A stretch of 24,682 nucleotides of DNA, taken from the IMG/VR virus record IMGVR_UViG_3300042465_002790, positions 1 through 24,682 of that record, one strand, 5' to 3'. Positions 15,054-21,173 of this stretch are shown piece after piece. The translations under genes were made by a program, and so were the position numbers. The notes under the pieces are model-generated. The model made no database searches. It worked only from the letters and a program-made list of their open reading frames with translations, and was not told the origin of the DNA. Source of the stretch: a virus. Position 1 is the first letter of the stretch. Every line of letters begins with the position of its first letter.

Positions 15054-15422
15054 ATGGCAGACGAGATCAAAATAACGCAGTCCGTCAGACTTGTGAAGAG
15101 TGCACTGAAGCACGAATTCACTCCGCCACAGTTATCGTTGACTATGACCGGCTCGCTTGTCTACGACCTGACGACGAGCGTAGGCACGTCGGAGGAAACG
15201 GTAGGCCCGACGTTTGGCGACATCGGCACGGAGGGATTGTGCATCGTCTATAATCTTGACCCCACGAATTACGTTCAGGTCGGATTTGCGACGACCGTCT
15301 ACGGAATGCGATTGCGTGGGGCGAATGCTCCTGCAATCTTCTTCCTTGAGCCGAATGCGACACTCTATCTCAAGGCAAACACAGCAGCCTGCAACGTGCG
15401 TGTCATCGTCTACGAGTACTAA
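15054..15422 (+). CDS. Small beta-rich virion protein, unknown family
   Basis: 122 aa from ATG 15054; a longer frame begins at 14985 inside the previous gene and is not supported. The sequence is mostly beta strands: 'IKITQSVRLVKSALKHEF', 'PPQLSLTMTGSLVYDLTTSV', 'LCIVYNLDPTNYVQVGFA', 'APAIFFLEPNATLYLKANTA'. The 'N.....V.vG' and 'f.LeP..t..lka' pattern recalls small jelly-roll-like phage proteins that decorate tails or capsids. The start is preceded by CTAAACCAC rather than a Shine-Dalgarno, the same 14-nt context as the next gene. Likely a tail tip or fibre component, by position. Confidence 0.7.
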   Translation: MADEIKITQSVRLVKSALKHEFTPPQLSLTMTGSLVYDLTTSVGTSEETVGPTFGDIGTEGLCIVYNLDPTNYVQVGFATTVYGMRLRGANAPAIFFLEPNATLYLKANTAACNVRVIVYEY

Positions 15423-15427
15423 ACCAC

Positions 15428-15859
15428 ATGGCCGAAGACCAACCAATTGCATTCGGCCCGAAAGCCGTCGAACAAATCGCGCAGACGGTGCGCGAAGTCG
15501 CTAGGCGAATGCAAAATGAAACTCCGCATCGTGGTCGATGGCAGCAACGACCAAGCGGAGGTGGCGGCGAAACGATCTGGTTCACCATCACCGATGTTCT
15601 CTGCCCCGACACTGACTACGTCACAGAAACTACGCTGGTTGCAGCAGCAACATGGTACAGCCAAAGCTGCACAGGCACGCCTCCCGGCGCGGAGTACGGT
15701 GGCGAGTATCACGTGTACGACCTGTGCAACTACCTTTACGGATTGACGCCAACGGATTTGGTCGGAACAACAGGACGTGCGACATACATGTACCCGCTGA
15801 CCGGCACATGCACACCGAAATGGGTGATTGACGACCTTTGTGCCCAGCCGGAGTGCTAA
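15428..15859 (+). CDS. Cysteine-containing virion protein, unknown family
   Basis: 143 aa. The first ~30 residues form a charged helix ('GPKAVEQIAQTVREVARRMQ'), then a Gly-rich linker, then a Cys-bearing globular part: 'DVLCPDTDY', 'YSQSCTGT', 'VYDLCNYLYG', 'LTGTCTPKW', 'DDLCAQPEC'. Six cysteines in ~95 residues suggest disulfides or metal sites in an extracellular (virion) protein. The helix could anchor it to the tail, with the Cys domain exposed. It is followed after 3 nt by the very Cys-rich 413-aa protein, with which it probably works. Start context is CTAAACCAC-ATGGC, no Shine-Dalgarno. Confidence 0.72.
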   Translation: MAEDQPIAFGPKAVEQIAQTVREVARRMQNETPHRGRWQQRPSGGGGETIWFTITDVLCPDTDYVTETTLVAAATWYSQSCTGTPPGAEYGGEYHVYDLCNYLYGLTPTDLVGTTGRATYMYPLTGTCTPKWVIDDLCAQPEC

Positions 15860-15862
15860 CGA

Positions 15863-17104
15863 ATGCCCCCACGATACCTCCGCAAAGGATCAACACGACT
15901 CAAGCCGTGCTCTGAGTTCACTGTCGAAGCATGCGACCTTGCTCCTGCTGATCAATGTTGTGGGTCGCTGCCCTGTGCGCTATGTCTCGAACTGGAAGTC
16001 TACGGCGAAGCCACCACGTACGGTACAGCGACGTTCGGCGGATCGTCATGGACTGGCACGGTTGGCGGGCTGTCGTTTGTTTCGTATTGGGAGCGTGACA
16101 CATACGGTGAGTGTGAATACGTCGTCACCTTGGACGGCGAAGAAGTATACCGAGCGACCTGCTACGAGGGAGCAAGCTGTCGAGATCCAGGCGGGTCGGT
16201 CGGTGTGCTGATTGGTTACGACGAAGGCACGCTCACATGGGTGAAGCACGAACCACGACCGCTGGCAGTGGTGGTCGATCCTGACACGGGGTGCAATGAT
16301 TTCTTCTGCGGGACTTGTCGGTGCAGTTGCAGAACATTGTGCGTTGATGTTTTCGAAGTCCTGTCAGTGTACGACACGGACTTTGCTGTAGACACATATT
16401 CCGGAACACTTACAGACACAGCTTACAGTGACTGTGACCCACCAGTTTGGGAGGGCACAATTGGTAACTTTACAATCAGGTTGGCACTGGGGCGAGACAG
16501 TTATGGTAACTGTATCGTCACTGGGACAGTAAACGGGGAAGAATCTACCGTCAGCGTCACTGGCTGCGAAGACCTGTCCGGCACTGTTGAAATGTATGAT
16601 GGTTCGTATTTCAACTTTCGGTGCAATGACTGCAACAACTGCGCAACGGTCATCGGTGATTGTATTTGCGGTCGACCGCTGGGGCAGACATTAACGCTGT
16701 TGTGGTCATCCGGAAACGGAACGCATGGAGATGCACCGCGAGAGTTCCCGCTCAGTTACGGTCTGACGAGTGCCGAAGGCATTGTGTGCGCCCCGTACCC
16801 AACTGGAGGACCATTTCCAGCCTACACGGGAAGTGCCTCCGGCACGTTTCCTATACCGATGGGCGGAACACGCGGCGACACGCTTTACGTAATGATGGTG
16901 TGTTGTATCGGATGTCCGCTGTGCGTTTACTATCGCTACGCAACCGCCATAGCTGTCGGGGATTTGACGTGGTATCTGACTTACATCAACGTTATCGGGA
17001 TGGATTGTAATTGCCCCGCAATTCTTCCCGTGGATTCATTTTCTGCCCCACTTGATTATCAAATCGAGGACATCACAATCTTTGAAGAGGCGAGCAACTG
17101 CTAA
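15863..17104 (+). CDS. Cys-rich repeat virion protein (candidate tail adhesin)
   Basis: 413 aa with 31 cysteines (about 7.5%), which is extreme. It contains two clear divergent repeats. Repeat 1 spans about residues 40-151 and repeat 2 about 157-260. Shared landmarks are 'W[TE]GT[VI]G' (63 and 196), 'RD[TS]YG[EN]C' (78 and 211), 'GEE' (92 and 225) and closing CxxC clusters ('FFCGTCRCSC' and 'RCNDCNNC'). The last ~150 residues ('CICGRPLGQTLTLLWSSGNG', 'MMVCCIGCPLCVYYRY') may be a third, more divergent unit. No signal peptide or catalytic motif. As the largest distal tail-region protein it is the best receptor-binding candidate; this is inferred. Its stop overlaps the next start by 1 nt (TAATG). 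Confidence 0.75.
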   Translation: MPPRYLRKGSTRLKPCSEFTVEACDLAPADQCCGSLPCALCLELEVYGEATTYGTATFGGSSWTGTVGGLSFVSYWERDTYGECEYVVTLDGEEVYRATCYEGASCRDPGGSVGVLIGYDEGTLTWVKHEPRPLAVVVDPDTGCNDFFCGTCRCSCRTLCVDVFEVLSVYDTDFAVDTYSGTLTDTAYSDCDPPVWEGTIGNFTIRLALGRDSYGNCIVTGTVNGEESTVSVTGCEDLSGTVEMYDGSYFNFRCNDCNNCATVIGDCICGRPLGQTLTLLWSSGNGTHGDAPREFPLSYGLTSAEGIVCAPYPTGGPFPAYTGSASGTFPIPMGGTRGDTLYVMMVCCIGCPLCVYYRYATAIAVGDLTWYLTYINVIGMDCNCPAILPVDSFSAPLDYQIEDITIFEEASNC

Positions 17105-18519
17105 TGAGCGACTGCCAGTGTGAAATCTCAGGCTTTTGTACTCTGCGAAACGTCGCACTGAAGCCCACATTGCAGACGCTTTGTAAGCGAGACAAGCCGC
17201 GTATTGACGCGATGCTGGCGGGTGAAGCGTACGTGTCGCCGCAGGCCAAGGCAGCAACAAGCCCGCAACGCCGATCCTGCAGCACCTCAAAGCGTGGCAA
17301 ATGCACCGACTGCTCAAACGCTGGCACGCTTATGATGGCAGCGATTCAAGCGGACACCGGACAACCCGTGTCATGCGGAAGCTGCAAAACTTATTTGCTG
17401 TCACTCGACCGCATGTCCTCGCACGATCATGCAGCGATCGTTCAGAAACTTTACGCTGAAATCTCATGGCCGCAGTCATGGCGTGCAAAGCACGGTGACA
17501 AAGACGGACAGCGAGCACGAATCAGTGAGATTGTTTCGGGCGTGTTGGCAACGGCGACGACGACTTGCAAGGTGGTAAGGCCGAGCAGGTCGCACAGGCC
17601 AGTTGCCCGTGCAAGAACCAGTAACCGTGGAGCATTCCGACAAGGCTCAGGGCCAGTGCGTTTTGTGCGGTCATCACAGTTCCAATTCGACATCCTCAAT
17701 CTGATTGCGAAGATTCCTCCAGACATCACAGCCATTGCAGGCGTGGCAAGATCGGGGTTAAGTGCTGCGACGATGCTTTCGATGTACTTGCACCTGCCGA
17801 TGATTACGATTCGGCAGACCATGAACGATGTAATTCAGACTGGCAACGGATGGCGGCTCGGGGGTTCAAAGCATGTTAATCCGAGAACGGAAAAGATCCT
17901 TGTTGTCGACGACACAGTGATGACTGGCAACAGCCTGAAAGCTATCGCACCGCTGATTGATCGTGAGTTTGGAAACGCGATATACGCAGCCATCTACGTT
18001 AATCCAGCAGCGACACGAAAGCCTGACATCTGGTCAGTCGATCTACCGTGGCCACATATCCTTGAATGGAATGTTTTCAACTCGATTCTATCCCCTTCTA
18101 CAGCAATGGACTTCGACGGCATTCTTTGCCATGACTGTCCACCGGGAAGCGATGACGACGGGCCGAAGTATCTGGATTTCATCCGCAATGCTCCTCCGCT
18201 TTACATGCCGCGCCGGTGCCCTGTCCCGTTGATCGTGACGGCACGAATCGAGAAGTACCGAGCGGAAACAGAAGCATGGCTACGACGGCACGGGATCGCA
18301 TGGCACAGGCTGGTTATGCACCCAGCGGCAACATTGAGGGAAAGGCAGAGAGACAACATCGCAGCCTACAAAGCTCACCATTATGCGACATGGGCACAGC
18401 ACTTCGTTGCACGACCGGGACCACATATCTTTTTTGAATCTGAAGACAGGCAGGCCCGTGAAATCGCACAAGTGTCGAAGCTGCTCACGATCTGCCCGCA
18501 CTCTGCAGGATGTTACTAA
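17104..18519 (+). CDS. Cys-rich domain + phosphoribosyltransferase + HAD phosphatase-like fusion
   Basis: 471 aa with three parts. Residues 1 to ~100 carry CxC, CxxC and similar Cys motifs ('MSDCQCEISGFCTL', 'KCTDCSN', 'VSCGSCKTYLL'), probably a zinc or attachment module. Residues ~190-330 are a type I phosphoribosyltransferase: 'ITAIAGVARSGLSAATM' and the PRPP-binding loop 'KILVVDDTVMTGNSLKA' (264-280). Residues ~333-460 look like a HAD hydrolase: 'AMDFDGILCHD' (D336, D338), 'VPLIVTARIEK' (Thr379), a basic 'YKAHH' and an acidic 'IFFESEDRQAREI'. The reaction is unknown; it could attach or trim a phosphoribosyl or nucleotide-sugar group. It sits between the Cys-rich protein and a methyltransferase in the late operon, which suggests a shared task. 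Confidence 0.8.
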   Translation: MSDCQCEISGFCTLRNVALKPTLQTLCKRDKPRIDAMLAGEAYVSPQAKAATSPQRRSCSTSKRGKCTDCSNAGTLMMAAIQADTGQPVSCGSCKTYLLSLDRMSSHDHAAIVQKLYAEISWPQSWRAKHGDKDGQRARISEIVSGVLATATTTCKVVRPSRSHRPVARARTSNRGAFRQGSGPVRFVRSSQFQFDILNLIAKIPPDITAIAGVARSGLSAATMLSMYLHLPMITIRQTMNDVIQTGNGWRLGGSKHVNPRTEKILVVDDTVMTGNSLKAIAPLIDREFGNAIYAAIYVNPAATRKPDIWSVDLPWPHILEWNVFNSILSPSTAMDFDGILCHDCPPGSDDDGPKYLDFIRNAPPLYMPRRCPVPLIVTARIEKYRAETEAWLRRHGIAWHRLVMHPAATLRERQRDNIAAYKAHHYATWAQHFVARPGPHIFFESEDRQAREIAQVSKLLTICPHSAGCY

Positions 18520-18520
18520 C

Positions 18521-19069
18521 GTGAACCGAGACGAAACAATAACGCAGTGCTATCAGGTGCCCGGTCAAATGTGGCCCGTTGAGATGGGTTGGCTTTACGA
18601 CACGTTTAGTCAAAGCAAATCACACGCGGAGATCGGCACATATTGCGGACGATCTCTGCTGGCAAGTTGTGCGGGAATGCAGCCGGGGGCGAGTGTGGTT
18701 TCAGTCGATGATGAGAGCATCTGGCAAAACAAGGAGTGGACGAAGACAGTTCAGCAAGCAACTTTTGATCTGCTTCCTGATCACATATCGGTCAAGACAT
18801 TTGCGATGCAATCGATCGACGCAGCTCGTGAATGTCATCGCACCGGACTGCGATTCGATTCCGTGTTCATTGACGCGGATCACAACTACGCAGAATGTAA
18901 AGCAGATATCGAAGCATGGAGGCCATTGCTAAAACCGGGCGGTCTGATCTGCGGTCATGATTACTGGACACAGGATGTTGGTGTCATGGACGCGGTCAAT
19001 GAAGTCTTCGAGGGGCGGCACGAGGTTGTGCCGGGAACGCGTATTTGGTTTCACAGAGCACCGTCATAG
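18521..19069 (+). CDS. SAM-dependent methyltransferase (Methyltransf_24-like)
   Basis: 182 aa from GTG 18521, with AGGA 10 nt upstream; ATG 18569 is an alternative. The upstream ATG at 18383 would overlap the previous gene by 137 nt and lacks support. 'HAEIGTYCGRSLLASCAGM' is the SAM-binding loop, 'VVSVDDES' the second acidic motif, and 'SVFIDADHNYAECKADIEAW' with 'LLKPGGLICGHDYW' are the hallmark of the Methyltransf_24/cephalosporin-hydroxylase-like group common in glycan clusters. Last gene of the late operon; a large hairpin follows after 32 nt. The substrate is unknown but may be the same glycan or protein targeted by the PRTase-HAD protein. Confidence 0.82.
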   Translation: MNRDETITQCYQVPGQMWPVEMGWLYDTFSQSKSHAEIGTYCGRSLLASCAGMQPGASVVSVDDESIWQNKEWTKTVQQATFDLLPDHISVKTFAMQSIDAARECHRTGLRFDSVFIDADHNYAECKADIEAWRPLLKPGGLICGHDYWTQDVGVMDAVNEVFEGRHEVVPGTRIWFHRAPS

Positions 19070-19101
19070 TTGCAGCGACGCCCCAATAAAATGAGCGTGG
19101 C

Positions 19102-19153
19102 AAAACGAAGCCTGGGAAGGGCCAGTCTCGATCGGGACTGGCTCGCTTCGTTT
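19102..19153 (+). terminator. Probable late-operon terminator (two-tier hairpin)
   Basis: Outer stem AAACGAAGC (ending 19111) with GCTTCGTTT (19145-19153), inner stem GCCAGTC (19121-19127) with GACTGGC (19136-19142), separated by an asymmetric internal loop. It begins 32 nt after the last late gene. The U-tract is short on the + strand (GTTTCT); read on the other strand the outer stem ends in TTTT, so it may act in both directions. Confidence 0.6.
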
Positions 19154-19223
19154 CTACCAGCCGCAAGCCGTTCGGCAGTCATGCTGATGAGTCCTTGTGC
19201 AGACGGGTCGAGACGGCGGAAGT

Positions 19224-19246
19224 GACAGAGCAGGCTTTCCTCTGTC
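19224..19246 (+). other. Small hairpin upstream of the leader promoter
   Basis: Perfect 7-bp inverted repeat: GACAGAG (19224-19230) and CTCTGTC (19240-19246) around a 9-nt loop. It lies 45 nt before the -35 element. Could be an operator for a dimeric repressor or part of a longer RNA; no T-tract follows, so it is not a terminator. Confidence 0.4.
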
Positions 19247-19290
19247 GAAGCGGATTCAGTGGCTCCGAAAATAATTCTCAAGAACATCTG

Positions 19291-19318
19291 TTGACATCGC
19301 CGATAAGATTTGTAATCT
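19291..19318 (+). promoter_or_regulatory. Promoter-like site for the leader RNA
   Basis: A perfect TTGACA at 19291-19296. Candidate -10 elements are TAATCT at 19313-19318 (16-nt spacer, 3/6 match) or TGTAAT at 19311-19316 (14-nt spacer, 5/6 match), so the -10 is ambiguous. It follows the late-operon terminator and precedes a hairpin/terminator pair, so it is the natural start point for transcription of the genes from 19441. Confidence 0.5.
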
Positions 19319-19323
19319 TTCCG

Positions 19324-19425
19324 ACCAGCCGTGCAAGAGGCTGACCGAATTCAAACAGTGGTCCGCGAAAGCTGATCAATGTAAAACCGCCCGAGACGCT
19401 TGCACGTTTCGGAGCGGTTTTTTTT
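19324..19425 (+). ncRNA. Candidate ~100-nt structured RNA / attenuator with complementary loops
   Basis: Between the promoter-like site and the first codon of the next gene lies a short transcript with two hairpins. Hairpin 1: CAGCC (19326-19330) with GGCTG (19339-19343), loop GTGCAAGA. Hairpin 2 is the terminator at 19383-19425, loop GCTTGCAC. The loops are complementary: CGTGCAAG (19330-19337) is the exact reverse complement of CTTGCACG (19399-19406), so a kissing interaction is possible. The downstream gene's GGAG begins 3 nt after the T-tract, which suggests attenuation of the 19441 operon; a free-standing small RNA is the alternative. Confidence 0.5.
19383..19425 (+). terminator. Strong intrinsic terminator just upstream of the 19441 gene
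   Basis: AAAACCGC-CCGAGAC (19383-19397) pairs with GTTTCGG-A-GCGGTTTT (19406-19421), 15 bp with one bulged A and one G-U pair, an 8-nt loop, then eight T (19418-19425). It ends 15 nt before the next ATG. Confidence 0.9.
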
Positions 19426-19440
19426 ATGGAGTAATCCAAA

Positions 19441-19698
19441 ATGGCCGAAGAATCAAATACTGAAACAGCATTTCCCGCCATGACTCCCGGAGGCTACTGC
19501 ACGCCGGGGATGACGCTAAGAGACTGGTTTGCAGGTCAGGCGCTGGCGGCACTTATAGCGAGTGAAGTAAACGAGAGTGCGCACGGCGATTCGGAAGACG
19601 CATACATGTACGCCGACGCAATGCTCCTCGCCCGCGAACCAAAGCCAGACACCACAACAGCCCAGCACATCGCCCTCGGGATCGGGGGTGGCAAGTGA
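19441..19698 (+). CDS. Small conserved phage protein, unknown function
   Basis: 85 aa. 'GMTLRDWFAGQALAALIAS' followed by 'DAYMYADAMLLAREPK' is a pattern I know from many small phage proteins found near replication genes; their function is not established. The N-terminus is polar and Thr/Pro-rich, and there is no membrane segment. GGAG (19428-19431) lies 9 nt upstream of ATG 19441, immediately after the terminator T-tract. First gene of the second operon; its stop overlaps the helicase start (GTGA). Confidence 0.75.
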   Translation: MAEESNTETAFPAMTPGGYCTPGMTLRDWFAGQALAALIASEVNESAHGDSEDAYMYADAMLLAREPKPDTTTAQHIALGIGGGK

Positions 19699-21173
19699 GA
19701 ATCGACTTCGATACACGTTCAGCGGAAGACTACGCGCGTTTTCTGGCTGTACGCAAATGCCCGATCTATCAATTCAAGGGATCGGCCGCAATTGTCCCGG
19801 ACGAATACGCCTTTCTTATTGGCGTCAAGTCAAAGCGAAAGGCTGGCAAGAAATACACGCCGGCTGTTAAGCTGTTTGACTACCAAGCGGACATCGTTCG
19901 CATCGCCGTCGAACGTCGCAAGTATGCGATATTTGCAGACTGCGGACTCGGCAAAACTCTGATGCTCCTGGAGTACGCTCGCCACTGTGCTGAGCAGACG
20001 AGGGGAAAAGTGCTGATTGTTTCCCCATTGATGGTCTGCCGTCAGACAGTAGAAGAAGCTTTGCGATGGTACGGCGAAGCATTCCCGATCGGTCGAGTGA
20101 AAGCCGCTGATTTGCAGGAATGGCTGAATACCAGCAATGGGCCGCAAATCGGAATCACCAACTACGAAGCAATCCGCGAAGATCTTGCGCCGGGAAAACT
20201 GACTGGCCTGATTCTTGACGAGTCGTCAATGCTCAAGAGTCATTACGGTGCATGGGGGACGCGGCTGATTGATTTGGGCCGTGGGCTCGATTGGAAACTG
20301 TGCTGCACTGGAACGCCAGCTCCGAACGATCGGATTGAATTCGCGAATCATGCGGTGCTGTTGGACCGTGCGAAAACCGTCAATGAGTTTTTAGCCACCT
20401 ACTTCATTAATCGTGGCGAGACTCAAAACCGATGGGAACTCAAGCCGCACGCATTAAAGCCGTTCTATCGGTCGCTGGCTGATTGGTCGATCTTCCTGAC
20501 GAATCCAGCCACCTACGGATGGAAAGATAACGTCGGAGTCACTCCGCCGATCAATATCCACATCGACCACATCGACCTGACTGACGAACAACGCAAAGCC
20601 GCTCAGGCTGTCACGGGATCACTGATCACAAACAACATCGGCGGCATTGGCGATCGCGGCAAGCTGTCTCAGATCGCAAAAGGCAAGGGCGGAATAGCGT
20701 CGCTGAAGCCTGCATTCATTCGGGCACAGGTCGAGAGTTGGCCGGATGAAAGCACAATCATCTGGTGCCATTACAACGACGAACAAGAGCGGATGGAAAA
20801 GCTGTTTCCTGAGGCTGTGAGTGTTTCCGGTGACACGAAAGAAGCAGACCGGGAAGCGGCTGTGGATGCGTTTAAAGCCGGGCGGGCAAAGATCCTGATC
20901 ACTAAGCCTAAACTGTTAGGTTTTGGTTTGAATCTACAGGTCTGCACGCGGCAGATCTTCAGCGGCATAAAGGACTCATACGAGGAGTTCTATCAGGCCG
21001 TCAAGCGATCGAATCGTATCGGTTCCACAAAGCCTCTCAATGTCCACATTCCAGTGACGGAACTGGAAGTCCCATTTGTCGACAACGTGCTCCGAAAAGC
21101 CGGTCGAGTTCAACAGGACACTGAAGAGCAGGAAGCACTTTTTAAGGATATCGGCCATGCATGTTTTCGATGA
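19695..21173 (+). CDS. SNF2-like superfamily 2 DNA helicase/translocase
   Basis: 492 aa with the full SF2 set: Walker A 'ADCGLGKTLM' (81-90), 'VLIVSPLMV' motif Ia (106-114), motif II 'LILDESSML' (172-180, DESS in place of DEAH), motif III 'CCTGTPAPND' (203-212), and in the second RecA lobe 'IIWCHYNDEQ', 'ITKPKLLGFGLNLQ' and motif VI 'QAVKRSNRIGSTKP'. The order and spacing are those of the compact SNF2-like helicases common in phages. It probably uses ATP to move on or remodel duplex DNA during replication or recombination. The start is GTG in a GTGA overlap. It overlaps the methyltransferase gene by 17 nt, so the two are tightly coupled. Confidence 0.9.
   Translation: MRIDFDTRSAEDYARFLAVRKCPIYQFKGSAAIVPDEYAFLIGVKSKRKAGKKYTPAVKLFDYQADIVRIAVERRKYAIFADCGLGKTLMLLEYARHCAEQTRGKVLIVSPLMVCRQTVEEALRWYGEAFPIGRVKAADLQEWLNTSNGPQIGITNYEAIREDLAPGKLTGLILDESSMLKSHYGAWGTRLIDLGRGLDWKLCCTGTPAPNDRIEFANHAVLLDRAKTVNEFLATYFINRGETQNRWELKPHALKPFYRSLADWSIFLTNPATYGWKDNVGVTPPINIHIDHIDLTDEQRKAAQAVTGSLITNNIGGIGDRGKLSQIAKGKGGIASLKPAFIRAQVESWPDESTIIWCHYNDEQERMEKLFPEAVSVSGDTKEADREAAVDAFKAGRAKILITKPKLLGFGLNLQVCTRQIFSGIKDSYEEFYQAVKRSNRIGSTKPLNVHIPVTELEVPFVDNVLRKAGRVQQDTEEQEALFKDIGHACFR

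Larger units (their letters stand above)
19070..19440 (+). other. Non-coding boundary between late operon and DNA-metabolism operon
   Basis: 371 nt without a convincing gene. It holds, in order, a long imperfect hairpin (19102-19153), a 7-bp hairpin (19224-19246), a promoter-like site (19291-19318), a hairpin (19326-19343) and a strong intrinsic terminator (19383-19425), then the ribosome-binding site GGAG (19428-19431) of the next gene. Short frames on either strand here have neither ribosome-binding sites nor recognisable products. Confidence 0.8.

Noticed and set aside
18383-18520. Methyltransferase start at ATG 18383
   Set aside because: Would overlap the PRTase-HAD gene by 137 nt with a sequence unlike methyltransferases; GTG 18521 has AGGA at a suitable distance.
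19192-19215. Hammerhead-ribozyme-like core CTGATGAGTCC near 19192 in the non-coding region
   Set aside because: A functional core needs a closing stem ending in GAAA. Here GGGTC is followed by GAGA, the stem has a mismatch, and no cleavage triplet with proper flanking stems is found. Probably chance.
19091-19225. 44-aa frame on the + strand starting at ATG 19091
   Set aside because: No Shine-Dalgarno, low-complexity basic product, and it is encoded by the two-tier hairpin. The palindrome explains the open frame.
19051-19481. Open frames on the minus strand in the operon boundary (19051-19287 and 19278-19481)
   Set aside because: No ribosome-binding sites, no recognisable product, and they run through the terminator hairpins and the promoter-like site.
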